A DNA stretch of 64,000 nt, from assembly GCF_004342445.1 (NCBI RefSeq), contig NZ_SLWW01000003.1:248001-312000 (forward strand), read 5' to 3'. Source of the DNA: Rhodovulum euryhalinum. Its GTDB lineage: Bacteria; Pseudomonadota; Alphaproteobacteria; Rhodobacterales; Rhodobacteraceae. Below the pieces are notes generated by a model. It worked only from the letters and a program-made list of their open reading frames with translations, was not told the origin of the DNA and made no database searches. Positions 25,438 to 33,527 of the stretch are shown here, piece by piece. The position numbers and the translations under genes were made by a program. Position 1 is the first letter of the stretch. Every line of letters begins with the position of its first letter.

Positions 25438-26622
25438 CTATTCTGCCGCCATGTCGAGCGCATGAAGCCTGTTGGCAAGGCGCCGCGCGGCCTCGCCCGC
25501 GAGGTAGGTAAGCCGCCCGCCGGCCACCGTCATCTCGATGGCGCGGGTCCGCTCGTCGACCACGCACAGATCCGCCCGGCGCCCGAAATCCAGCCGTCCG
25601 CGGTCGGGCAGGCGCAGGATCGCGGCCGGCCGTTCCGAGATCATCGCCCAGGCCCGCGGCAGATCCATCAGCCCGCTGTCGACCAGCCGCCAGGCGCCAT
25701 GGGCCAGCGCGGGATAGTAATAGTCCGACACCAGCGCGTCGCACAGCCGCTGCGCCACCAGGTCAAGCGCCGAGACATTGCCGGATTGCGATCCGCCCCG
25801 CACCACGTTTGGCGCGCCCAGAAGGACGGGATCGTTCATCGCCTTGGCCGCTGCCGCCGCGCGCCGGGTCAGCGGGAATTCGGCGATCCGCGCGCCGATC
25901 ATCGAGAACCGCTCGCGCGTCTCGCCATCGGGGTCGTCATGCGAACCGTAAAGCACGCCCATCTCGTCGAAAGCGTCGGCCAGCCGGCAAAGATGGCGCG
26001 GCACCTCGGGGGCCTGGTCCAGCGCCGCCGCGATCCGCGACCGCAGATCGCCGGGGCTGCACCCGGCCCCAGACGCCCACTGCGCCAGACCGTCGGGCCG
26101 AATTTCCGCCAGTTCGGCCGCCTCTTCGAGGTGGTTGTTGAAGACGACATAGCCGATCCGGTGGCGCCGTACCGCATCCAGCAGGCGCTGGGCGCTGTCG
26201 ACCATGTGGGTTTCGCAGCGGACCTGCAGGCGCAGGTCGGTCAGCATCCGTGGACGATAGGCGTCGAGCGCGGCCATCAGCGCCTCGGCCTGGTCCGGGC
26301 CGCGATGCCCGCCTTCCCAGGACCACCCCTGCGCCAGCCAAGCGGTGGTCACCCCGTTTGCCGCCGCCTCGCGGTCGGTCGCGGCAAGCCCGATCCCGTG
26401 CGCGAAGGGGGCGCCGGGGCGGGGGGTGATGTGGCGTTCGAAGCTGTCGCCATGCAGGTCGACGATGCCGGGCAGGATCAGATAGCCGGAAAGATCCACC
26501 TCGGGCAGCGGGCCCCTGGTGATCCGGCCCTCCGCGATGGCGAGCGACCGGCGTTGCATCTCGCCGTCGCGGAGGATGGCGGCACCGGTGAAACGCAAGG
26601 GAGGCAGGATCTGATACATCAT
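25438..26622 (-). CDS. PhnM-like amidohydrolase (phosphonate metabolism), first paralogue
   Basis: A 394-residue amidohydrolase of the PhnM type. The metal-binding loop DLHGDSFERH (HxDxxxxH in PhnM) and the SHDDPDGET segment are present. PhnM removes diphosphate from alpha-D-ribose 1-methylphosphonate 5-triphosphate to give the C-P lyase substrate. A second, more classical PhnM lies at 33528. This copy is downstream of phnF on the minus strand (69-base gap), so PhnF probably controls it. It may be a redundant PhnM or handle a different phosphonate derivative. Confidence 0.82.
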   Translation of the reverse strand: MMYQILPPLRFTGAAILRDGEMQRRSLAIAEGRITRGPLPEVDLSGYLILPGIVDLHGDSFERHITPRPGAPFAHGIGLAATDREAAANGVTTAWLAQGWSWEGGHRGPDQAEALMAALDAYRPRMLTDLRLQVRCETHMVDSAQRLLDAVRRHRIGYVVFNNHLEEAAELAEIRPDGLAQWASGAGCSPGDLRSRIAAALDQAPEVPRHLCRLADAFDEMGVLYGSHDDPDGETRERFSMIGARIAEFPLTRRAAAAAKAMNDPVLLGAPNVVRGGSQSGNVSALDLVAQRLCDALVSDYYYPALAHGAWRLVDSGLMDLPRAWAMISERPAAILRLPDRGRLDFGRRADLCVVDERTRAIEMTVAGGRLTYLAGEAARRLANRLHALDMAAE

Positions 26623-26691
26623 TCGGCTCGGAACAGGGTCGGGCCTTGTGGATAAACCGGTTCTGTATCGCCGGTATGACAGGCGCAGGGG

Positions 26692-27402
26692 TCAGTCGGG
26701 CGTCACGACAAGGGTGACCCGGTCACCGGCGAACCATGTGTGGCCGTATTCGACGGGCCGGCCCGCGTCATCGACATTGATCGCGACCGCCCGCAGGATC
26801 GGCGCGCCCTCGCGCAGTGCCAGGTGCAGCGCCTGGGTGGGCGAGGCAAGCTTGGCGGTGAGCCGGGTCGAGGCGCGGGTGTAGTCGGGAACCCCGCCGC
26901 GGGCCAGCGCGGCGGTGACCGAGCGCGTCTCGGTCAGCGCGTCCAGCAGGCCCGGAAAGCGGTCCGCCGGAAACACGCTGCGAAACAGCGCGATGGGCGC
27001 GCCGTCGGCAAGCGAGACGCCTTCATAGACATGGACGGCCGCGCCCGGGGGCCGCGCCAGTGCCTCGGCCTCGCGCGCATCGGCGTTGCGGGTTTCGGTC
27101 AGAAGCAGCTTTTTCTCAGGCGTCTGGCCTGCGGCTCTCAGGTTCTGGTGGAACCGGACCCGGCGGCCGATCGGATAATCCGTGGGCCGCGCGGCGACAT
27201 AGACGCCGGCGCCGCGGCGGGTATGGATCAACCCGTCCCCGGCAAGTGCGGCCAGCGCCCGGCGCAAGGTGTGCCGGTTCACGCCAAACCGGCGGGCAAG
27301 CTCTGCCTCGGTCGGCAGCTTGTCGCCCGGCCGGTAGCGGCCCGCGCCGATCTCGCCGGTCAGCGTTGCGGCGATCGAGGTCCAGACTGCGTTGCGACCC
27401 AT
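26692..27402 (-). CDS. phnF: GntR/HutC-family regulator PhnF
   Basis: A 236-residue regulator: N-terminal winged helix (about 10-75, RPGDKLPTEAELARRFGVNRHTLRRAL spans the recognition part) and a C-terminal UTRA ligand domain. It matches PhnF, the phosphonate-operon GntR repressor. The start at 27402 is preferred to the in-frame start at 27495, which would run through the operator. A perfect 11-base inverted repeat (27448-27481) lies between it and phnG, giving a simple two-way switch. The ligand is unknown. Confidence 0.9.
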   Translation of the reverse strand: MGRNAVWTSIAATLTGEIGAGRYRPGDKLPTEAELARRFGVNRHTLRRALAALAGDGLIHTRRGAGVYVAARPTDYPIGRRVRFHQNLRAAGQTPEKKLLLTETRNADAREAEALARPPGAAVHVYEGVSLADGAPIALFRSVFPADRFPGLLDALTETRSVTAALARGGVPDYTRASTRLTAKLASPTQALHLALREGAPILRAVAINVDDAGRPVEYGHTWFAGDRVTLVVTPD

Positions 27403-27447
27403 CCGTTCGGACCTTTGCCCTTGCACGACTCGGGTGCCGCGCGTAAC

Positions 27448-27481
27448 GATTTGTCTAGTTGTATATATATCTAGACAAATC
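27448..27481. promoter_or_regulatory. Probable PhnF operator between phnF and phnG
   Basis: Perfect inverted repeat: GATTTGTCTAG (27448-27458) and CTAGACAAATC (27471-27481), separated by a 12-base alternating TA-rich spacer. The GTCTAG/CTAGAC cores resemble half-sites used by GntR/HutC regulators. Its place 14 bases upstream of the phnG start and within 50 bases of the phnF start suits autorepression and control of both directions. Confidence 0.8.
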
Positions 27482-27494
27482 TGCAAGTTGTCCA

Positions 27495-27941
27495 ATGACC
27501 GGAATCGATACGCGGCAGGGATGGATGGGGCTTCTGGCCCGGGCGCCGGCTATGGCGCTGGCCGAGCTTTGGGCGGGGTTTGGGGCAGAGCCGGGCTTTT
27601 CCTGGCTGCGCCCGCCCGAAACCGGGGCAGTGATGGTGCGCGGCCGGATGGGCGGCACGGGCGCGGCCTTCAACCTGGGCGAGATGACGGTGACGCGCTG
27701 TGTGCTGAAACTCGACGAGGGCGGAGCGGTCGGCCATGCCTGCGTTCAGGGCCGCGACAGGGACAAGGCGCGGCGGGCCGCGCTGATCGACGCGCTGATG
27801 CAGACAGGCCGGGCGGAAGACTGCCGTTCGAAGGTTCTTGGCCCACTCGCCGCGCGGATGGAGGAGGCGGGCCGGGCGCGGGCCGCGCGGGCGGCGGCCA
27901 CGAAGGTCGAGTTCTTCACCATGGTTCGCGGGGAGGATTGA
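27495..27941 (+). CDS. phnG: C-P lyase core subunit PhnG
   Basis: A 148-residue protein matching PhnG in length. It has the typical GWMGLLARAP opening and the NLGEMTVTRC and GHACVQGRDRDKARRAALIDAL segments. PhnG, H, I and J form the C-P lyase core; PhnGHI joins methylphosphonate to the ribose of ATP. The ATG at 27495 lies just past the PhnF-type operator; the start at 27459 would place the operator inside the gene. It is followed 3 bases later by phnH. Confidence 0.92.
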   Translation: MTGIDTRQGWMGLLARAPAMALAELWAGFGAEPGFSWLRPPETGAVMVRGRMGGTGAAFNLGEMTVTRCVLKLDEGGAVGHACVQGRDRDKARRAALIDALMQTGRAEDCRSKVLGPLAARMEEAGRARAARAAATKVEFFTMVRGED

Positions 27942-27944
27942 GCG

Positions 27945-28514
27945 ATGCAGATGCAGGCGCTGACCGGCGGTTTCACCGATACCCCCCGCGAGGCGGCCAT
28001 CGCCTTCCGCGCGATGCTGGAGGCAATGGCCCGGCCGGGCCGGATCTTCGACATCGCCGGCGCCACGCCGCCCATGCCGCTGTCAATTGCGGCGGGCACG
28101 GCGCTTCTGGTCTTGGCCGATGGCACGACGCCGGTGCATCTGGCCGGTGCCCATGACGCGCCCGGCGTCCGCGACTGGATCACCTTCCACACCGGCGCGC
28201 CTCTGGCCGCACGGGGGGAGGCCGCCCTCGCGGTAGGCGACTGGGCGGGGCTCCTGCCGCTCGATGCCTACCGCATCGGCGTGCCGGAATATCCCGACCG
28301 CTCGGCCACGCTGATCGTCGAGATGGCGGCGCTGACCTCCTCGGGCGCACGGCTGACGGGGCCGGGGATCGAGACCGAGCACCGGCTGTCGCTACCCGAG
28401 ATCGCCGCGTTCCGCACCAACCGGGCACTGTTCCCGCTGGGGATCGACTTCTTCTTCACCGCGGATGCGCGCATCGCCGCGCTGCCCCGCACGACCCATG
28501 TGGAGGAAGGCTGA
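27945..28514 (+). CDS. phnH: C-P lyase core subunit PhnH
   Basis: A 189-residue protein with the PhnH pattern: GGFTDTPREAAIAFRAML near the start, an FHTGAP segment and a C-terminal NRALFPLGIDFFF stretch. PhnH is a structural subunit that forms the core complex with PhnG, I and J. The gene shares its last base region with the phnI start (ATG overlapping TGA), showing tight coupling. Confidence 0.93.
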   Translation: MQMQALTGGFTDTPREAAIAFRAMLEAMARPGRIFDIAGATPPMPLSIAAGTALLVLADGTTPVHLAGAHDAPGVRDWITFHTGAPLAARGEAALAVGDWAGLLPLDAYRIGVPEYPDRSATLIVEMAALTSSGARLTGPGIETEHRLSLPEIAAFRTNRALFPLGIDFFFTADARIAALPRTTHVEEG

Positions 28515-29602
28515 TGTATGTCGCGGTCAAGGGCGGCGAGCGCGCCATCGAGAATGCCCATGCCTGGCTGGCCGAGGAACGCCGGGGCGATCCGTCCGTC
28601 GCCGAGCTGTCCGTCGCGCAGATCCGCGAACAACTGGCGCTGGCGGTCAACCGGGTGATGGCCGAGGGCTCGCTTTACGATCCCGACCTCGCCGCGCTGG
28701 CGATCAAGCAGGCGCGCGGCGACCTGATCGAGGCGATCTTCCTGATCCGCGCCTATCGCACCACGCTGCCGCGGCTGGGCACGTCGGTGCCGGTGGATAC
28801 CGGCGCGATGGCCTGCGACCGGCGCATCTCGGCCACGTTCAAGGATGCGCCGGGCGGGCAGGTGCTGGGGCCGACCTTCGACTATACCCACCGCCTGCTG
28901 GATTTCATGCTGGCTGCCGAAGGCAAGATGACCCCCGCGCCGCAGGCCGAGCCGCGCGACGAACCCATGCCGCGGATCACCGGGTTCCTGAACCGCGACG
29001 GGCTGATCGAGGAGGAGGCGCCCTCGGACGAGACCCCGCCCGACCTGACCCGCGAGCCGCTCGAATTTCCCGCGAACCGGGCGCTTCGCCTTCAGGCACT
29101 GACCCGCGGCGACGAGGGGTTCGTCCTCGGGATGGCCTATTCCACCCAGCGCGGCTATGGCCGCAACCATCCCTTCGTGGGCGAACTGCGCGTCGGCACG
29201 GTTTCGGTCGAGATGGAGATCCCCGAACTGGGCTTCGCGGTCGCGATCGGCGAGATCGCCCTGACCGAATGCGAGACGGTGAACCAGTTCAAGGGTTCCA
29301 AGACCGAGCCCGCGCAGTTCACACGTGGCTATGGCCTTGCCTTCGGCCATTCGGAACGCAAGGCGATTTCCATGGCGCTGGTCGACCGGGCGCTGCGGTG
29401 GGAAGAGCTTGGCGAGGACAATGCGGGGGTTCCCGCACAGGATGCCGAGTTCGTCCTCAGCCATGCCGACAATATCCAGGCCTCGGGGTTCCTCGAACAC
29501 ATCAAGCTGCCGCACTATGTCGATTTCCAGTCCGAGCTGGAGCTTGTCCGCCGGATCAGGGCGGGCGCGGCTGCGGACCCTGTTCGGGGAGCAGCGGAAT
29601 GA
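28514..29602 (+). CDS. phnI: C-P lyase core subunit PhnI (nucleosidase)
   Basis: A 362-residue protein, the normal PhnI length, opening MYVAVKGGE(R)AIE as the family does and ending with an Arg/Glu-rich helix. Conserved segments include AYSTQRGYGRNHPF and TECETVNQFKGSKTEPAQFTRGYG (given in part). PhnI is the nucleosidase that, with PhnG, H and L, swaps adenine of ATP for phosphonate. After it there is an unusual 222-base gap before phnJ that contains a short minus-strand frame. Confidence 0.95.
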   Translation: MYVAVKGGERAIENAHAWLAEERRGDPSVAELSVAQIREQLALAVNRVMAEGSLYDPDLAALAIKQARGDLIEAIFLIRAYRTTLPRLGTSVPVDTGAMACDRRISATFKDAPGGQVLGPTFDYTHRLLDFMLAAEGKMTPAPQAEPRDEPMPRITGFLNRDGLIEEEAPSDETPPDLTREPLEFPANRALRLQALTRGDEGFVLGMAYSTQRGYGRNHPFVGELRVGTVSVEMEIPELGFAVAIGEIALTECETVNQFKGSKTEPAQFTRGYGLAFGHSERKAISMALVDRALRWEELGEDNAGVPAQDAEFVLSHADNIQASGFLEHIKLPHYVDFQSELELVRRIRAGAAADPVRGAAE

Positions 29603-29609
29603 GCGGCGG

Positions 29610-29768
29610 CTATTCCTCGCCCCGGTCCGTGGCGGTGTCGATCAGCCAGCCGCCGGGCCCGGCCACGCTGTCGGGCAGGGCGAAGACCATGATCTCGCGC
29701 AACAGGGCGAGCGTCACCAGGCTGAGTGCGATCTGGTCGAAGGTGATCGTGGCGATCCGGTCGAACAC
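29610..29768 (-). CDS. Small hydrophobic protein encoded antisense in the phnI-phnJ gap
   Basis: A GTG start at 29768 with GGAGG seven bases upstream opens a 52-residue frame on the minus strand. It has a hydrophobic middle (ITFDQIALSLVTLALL) and an acidic tail (TDRGEE). The phn operon is otherwise packed without gaps, so this 222-base break needs an explanation. The amphipathic, coherent sequence looks more like a real peptide than the plus-strand frame opposite it. The function is unknown; it might equally be non-coding. Confidence 0.45.
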   Translation of the reverse strand: MFDRIATITFDQIALSLVTLALLREIMVFALPDSVAGPGGWLIDTATDRGEE

Positions 29769-29824
29769 GGGCGGGCCTCCATGGTCAAAGTCCCGCCCGT
29801 ATCGCGGGTAAATGAGGCGTGAAC

Positions 29825-30679
29825 ATGGCCGAGGCTGAACAATACAATTTCGCCTATCTCGACGAGCAGACAAAGCGGATGATCCGCCGGACCGTGTTGA
29901 AGGCGCTCGCCATCCCCGGCTACCAGGTGCCGTTTGCCAGCCGCGAGATGCCGATGCCCTATGGCTGGGGGACGGGGGGCGTGCAGGTCACGGCCGCCGT
30001 CCTGACGCCGTCCGACACATTGAAGGTGATCGACCAGGGCGCCGACGACACGACGAACGCGGTGTCGATCCGCAAGTTCTTCGAGAAGACGGCCCAAGTG
30101 GCGACGACCACGCGGACCCCCGCGGCCAGCGTGATCCAGACCCGTCACCGGATTCCCGAGACGCCGCTGGCCGAGGGCCAGATCCTTGTCTACCAGGTGC
30201 CGATCCCCGAACCGCTGCGCTTTTTGGAACCGCGTGAGACCGAGACGCGCAAGATGCACGCGCACGAGGAATACGGGCTGATGCATGTGAAGCTCTACGA
30301 GGACATCGCGCGGCACGGGGCGATCGTGACGGCCTATGCCTATCCGGTGCGGGTCGAGGGGCGCTACGTGATGGACCCCTCGCCGATCCCGAAATTCGAC
30401 AACCCCAGGATGAACATGGCGGCGATCCAGCTGTTTGGCGCGGGGCGCGAACAACGCATCTACGCCGTGCCGCCCCATACAGGCGTCGTCAGCCTGGATT
30501 TCGAGGACTACCCGTTCGAGGCGACGAAGGCCGCGGCGGTTTGCGCGCTTTGCGGGTCGGCCGAAAGCTATCTCGACGAGGTGATCGTGGACGACACGGG
30601 CGGGCGTATGTTCGTCTGCTCGGACACCGATTTCTGCGCCGGGCGGCGGGGGGCCATGGACGCGGAGGCAGTGGCATGA
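29825..30679 (+). CDS. phnJ: Alpha-D-ribose 1-methylphosphonate 5-phosphate C-P lyase PhnJ
   Basis: A 284-residue radical-SAM enzyme. Cysteines C240, C243 and C265 fit the [4Fe-4S] cluster ligands and C271 the thiyl-radical cysteine of E. coli PhnJ. G32 fits the glycyl-radical glycine, and H108 the zinc ligand shared with PhnI. PhnJ breaks the carbon-phosphorus bond, releasing methane from methylphosphonate. I chose the ATG at 29825; a GTG two codons upstream is possible. The start of phnK overlaps its stop. Confidence 0.96.
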   Translation: MAEAEQYNFAYLDEQTKRMIRRTVLKALAIPGYQVPFASREMPMPYGWGTGGVQVTAAVLTPSDTLKVIDQGADDTTNAVSIRKFFEKTAQVATTTRTPAASVIQTRHRIPETPLAEGQILVYQVPIPEPLRFLEPRETETRKMHAHEEYGLMHVKLYEDIARHGAIVTAYAYPVRVEGRYVMDPSPIPKFDNPRMNMAAIQLFGAGREQRIYAVPPHTGVVSLDFEDYPFEATKAAAVCALCGSAESYLDEVIVDDTGGRMFVCSDTDFCAGRRGAMDAEAVA

Positions 30680-31497
30680 GCACGCAGAATCCCTGCCGGG
30701 ACGTGTCGGGAAAGCCCCGGATCCCGGAGACGCCCCTGCTGAGCGTTCGGGCGTTGTCGAAATCCTACGGTGCACGGATTGGATGCACCGATGTGTCCTT
30801 CGACCTTTTTCCCGGCGAGGTGATGGGGATCGTCGGCGAGAGCGGGTCGGGCAAGTCGACGCTGCTGGCCTGCCTTGCCGGGCATCTGGCACCCGACGCG
30901 GGCGAGATCCGGTTCGAGACGCGGGACAAGGGGCCCGTGGACACGATCGGTCTGGGCGAGCCCGCGCGGCGGATGCTGGCGCGCACCGACTGGGCCTTCG
31001 TTCACCAGAACCCGCGGGACGGGCTGCGGATGGGCGTGTCGGCGGGCGGCAATGTCGGCGAGCGGTTGATGGCGGTGGGCGCGCGGCACTACGGAAGGAT
31101 CCGCGGTCAGGCGCTGGACTGGCTGGGCCGGGTCGAGATCGACGCCGACCGGGTGGACGACCGGCCATCGGCCTTTTCGGGTGGCATGCAGCAACGGTTG
31201 CAGATCGCCCGCAACCTCGTGACCGGGCCGCGGCTGGTGTTCATGGACGAGCCCACCGGCGGGCTGGATGTCAGCGTTCAGGCGCGGCTGCTGGACCTGA
31301 TGCGCGGGCTGGTGCGCGAGATGGGGCTGAGCGCGATCATCGTGACCCACGACCTGGCGGTGGTGCGTCTGCTGGCCGACCGTCTGATGGTGATGAAATC
31401 GGGCCGGGTGGTCGAGGCCGGTCTGACCGACCAGGTGCTGGACGATCCGCAGCACCCCTATACGCAGCTTCTGGTCAGTTCGGTGCTGCAGGTCTGA
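30676..31497 (+). CDS. phnK: C-P lyase ABC-type ATPase PhnK
   Basis: A 273-residue ABC ATPase with Walker A GESGSGKST, signature FSGGMQQR, Walker B LVFMDEPTGGLD and a switch histidine (THD). PhnK is not a transporter part; it docks on the PhnGHIJ core and drives its cycle with ATP. The first 22 residues are a short N-terminal extension beyond the ABC domain. It overlaps phnJ by 4 bases. The following 57-base gap carries a copy of the dispersed repeat. Confidence 0.93.
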   Translation: MSTQNPCRDVSGKPRIPETPLLSVRALSKSYGARIGCTDVSFDLFPGEVMGIVGESGSGKSTLLACLAGHLAPDAGEIRFETRDKGPVDTIGLGEPARRMLARTDWAFVHQNPRDGLRMGVSAGGNVGERLMAVGARHYGRIRGQALDWLGRVEIDADRVDDRPSAFSGGMQQRLQIARNLVTGPRLVFMDEPTGGLDVSVQARLLDLMRGLVREMGLSAIIVTHDLAVVRLLADRLMVMKSGRVVEAGLTDQVLDDPQHPYTQLLVSSVLQV

Positions 31498-31524
31498 CCG
31501 GGTGCCTGTGGGGCGGGTGGGATC

Positions 31525-31548
31525 GAGTATTTTTGCCAAGAAGAAGGA
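31525..31548 (+). repeat. Dispersed repeat, copy A (short form)
   Basis: The core GAGTATTTTTGCCAAGAAGA and following GGA matches the A/T-rich arm of the copies at 35249, 51311 and 51903 but lacks their GC hairpin. Its AAGAAGGA end sits 7 bases before the phnL start and so serves as the ribosome-binding site of phnL. Confidence 0.7.
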
Positions 31549-31554
31549 CCGGGG

Positions 31555-32235
31555 ATGATCGAGATCGAAGGGGCGGCGAAGACCTTCACGCTGCACAACC
31601 AGGGCGGCGCGGTGATCGAGGTTCTCAGCGGGGCCTCGCTGTCGGTGGTGCCGGGGGAATGCGTTGCGCTGACCGGCGCCTCGGGGGCGGGCAAGTCGAC
31701 GCTGATGCGGATGGTCTACGGCAATTACCGGGCCTCGTCGGGCCGGATCGTCGTGGGGGACGTCGACATCGCCTGCGCCGCCCCGCGCGAGATCCTGGCG
31801 CTGAGGCGCCGCACGCTTGGCCATGTCAGCCAGTTCCTGCGGGTCGTGCCCCGGGTGCCCACGCGCGATGTGGTGGCAGAACCGTTGCTGGCGGTCGGCT
31901 GGCCCGCCGGCCGGGCGCGGGCGCGGGCCGAGGCGCTGTTGGCGCAACTGAACGTTCCCGAGCCGCTCTGGAACCTGAGCCCCACAACCTTCTCGGGCGG
32001 CGAGCAGCAGCGGGTGAACATCGCGCGGGGCTTTGCGCATGATTACCCGGCGTTGCTGCTGGACGAGCCGACCGCAAGCCTCGACCCGGCGAACCGCGAG
32101 GTGGTGCTGGGGCTGATCGCGGCGGCCAAGGCGCGCGGCGCGGCGATCCTGGGGATCTTTCACGACGCCGAGGCGCGCGCCCGGGTCTGCGACCGCGAAG
32201 TGGATGTTGCGGTCTTCGCCCCGGGGATGGCCTGA
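31555..32235 (+). CDS. phnL: C-P lyase ABC-type ATPase PhnL
   Basis: A 226-residue ABC ATPase with Walker A GASGAGKST, signature FSGGEQQR and Walker B LLLDEPTASLD. PhnL binds with PhnK on the core complex and is needed for forming the ribosyl-phosphonate nucleotide. Its ribosome-binding site comes from repeat copy A. Its stop overlaps the phnN start (TGATG). Confidence 0.93.
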   Translation: MIEIEGAAKTFTLHNQGGAVIEVLSGASLSVVPGECVALTGASGAGKSTLMRMVYGNYRASSGRIVVGDVDIACAAPREILALRRRTLGHVSQFLRVVPRVPTRDVVAEPLLAVGWPAGRARARAEALLAQLNVPEPLWNLSPTTFSGGEQQRVNIARGFAHDYPALLLDEPTASLDPANREVVLGLIAAAKARGAAILGIFHDAEARARVCDREVDVAVFAPGMA

Positions 32236-32777
32236 TGCCGGGGCGGTTTTTCGCGTTGGTCGGCCCGTCCGGCGTGGGCAAGGATACGTTGCTGGCAGCG
32301 GTTCAGGCGCGGCGGCCCGATCTGCACATCGCAAGGCGGGTGATCACGCGGCCGCCCGGGGCAGGCGGCGAGCGGTTCGATGCCGTCACAGAGGCCGCGT
32401 TCGAGCAACTGCTGGAGGCGGGCGGCTTCGCGTTGCACTGGCGGGCGCACGGGCTGTGCTACGGGATTCCGGCGATGATCGACGGGGTTTTGGCGGAGGG
32501 GCGGGATGTCGTCTTCAACGGCTCGCGCGCGGTTCTGGCCGAGGCGGCGGCGCGTTATCCGGGGATCAGGGTGCTGCATGTCACCGCCTGTCCCGAGACG
32601 CTGGCCCGGCGGCTGGCGGGACGGGGACGCGAGAGCGATGCGGACATCGCCGCGCGGCTGGGGCGGGCGGACTACGTGCTGCCCGAGGGGCTGCCGGTCA
32701 CGGCCATCGCCAATGATGGTCCGCTGGACGAGGCCGTTGCGGCCCTGCTTGCCGCGCTTCAGCCGGAAAGGGTGTAA
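32235..32777 (+). CDS. phnN: Ribose 1,5-bisphosphate phosphokinase PhnN
   Basis: A 180-residue P-loop kinase with Walker A GPSGVGKDTL and a guanylate-kinase-like fold. PhnN phosphorylates ribose 1,5-bisphosphate to PRPP, closing the sugar-phosphate end of the C-P lyase pathway. The last 19 bases overlap the tail of the convergent DUF1045 gene. The start at 32235 overlaps the phnL stop. Confidence 0.92.
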   Translation: MPGRFFALVGPSGVGKDTLLAAVQARRPDLHIARRVITRPPGAGGERFDAVTEAAFEQLLEAGGFALHWRAHGLCYGIPAMIDGVLAEGRDVVFNGSRAVLAEAAARYPGIRVLHVTACPETLARRLAGRGRESDADIAARLGRADYVLPEGLPVTAIANDGPLDEAVAALLAALQPERV

Positions 32778-33448
32778 CGATGCAGATTGTGGAACCGGCC
32801 ATCCTCGGCCTCGCCGAACAGGCACAGGCTTGCGATCCTGAGCGGCCGGTCGATCAGCGGTTGCAGCACCGGCGACAGAACGGCGCGGGTGCGCTCGGCC
32901 TCGGGGTCCTTGAGGGGTCCGGTCAGGGTCATGTGAAAGCGGAACTCCTCCATCACGCAGGGGTAGCCCCAGCGGTCCAGAAGCCGGCGCTGGCGCGCGC
33001 TCAGCCGGTCGGGGTCACGCCGGGCGATGTCCTCGGGGGCAGGCGGGGCCCGAAACCCGTCCAGCGCCTCGACCACGCTGCCCGCGAGTGCCCCCAGCGC
33101 CCGGGTATCGCCGCGGGCGGTGAGCGCGAGAAAGCCCGAAAGCCGCGAGATTTGCAGCCCGTCCAGCAGAACCGGCTTCAACTGACCGGCAAGCGCCGCA
33201 GCCGAGCGGTGCAAGAGCGCGATGTCGCTGCCCTCGACCAGCCGGAAGGGCGGCTTGATCGTCGCGTGAAACCCGTAGCGGCGGGGCGTCTCGGTCAGTT
33301 CCGCGATCTTGCATGGCAGGCCCTGAAGCCGCAGATGCGCCCGCGTCGTCCCGGCCGTCGGATCCCAGCCAAGCCAGGCCGCACCGAACTCGGCCAGGGG
33401 GCCCGGTTCCGGCGCATAGTAGATCGCGTAGCGCTTGTAGCCTTCCAT
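32759..33448 (-). CDS. DUF1045 phosphonate-operon protein, 2H-phosphoesterase-like
   Basis: A 229-residue protein of the DUF1045 family often found in phn clusters. It has two HxT motifs, FHATIKPPF (about residue 60) and FHMTLTGPL (about 174), the signature of 2H phosphoesterases that open cyclic phosphates. The C-P lyase product is a 5-phosphoribosyl 1,2-cyclic phosphate, normally opened by PhnP, and no phnP is in this window. A PhnP-like job is therefore plausible but unproven. It is transcribed against the operon and overlaps the phnN 3' end by 19 bases. Confidence 0.88.
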   Translation of the reverse strand: MEGYKRYAIYYAPEPGPLAEFGAAWLGWDPTAGTTRAHLRLQGLPCKIAELTETPRRYGFHATIKPPFRLVEGSDIALLHRSAAALAGQLKPVLLDGLQISRLSGFLALTARGDTRALGALAGSVVEALDGFRAPPAPEDIARRDPDRLSARQRRLLDRWGYPCVMEEFRFHMTLTGPLKDPEAERTRAVLSPVLQPLIDRPLRIASLCLFGEAEDGRFHNLHRYTLSG

Positions 33449-33527
33449 CCCTCGCTCCGGGGCCCGTTAACGACTATGTGCGCCATCACTCCTGCCCCAA
33501 TCCGTCCCGTCCATCAAGGATCGAGCC

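Noticed and set aside
29599-29811. Plus-strand 70-codon frame starting at ATGA overlap with phnI
   Set aside because: Sequence is basic and low-complexity, with no family; it reads as the antisense of the minus-strand frame.
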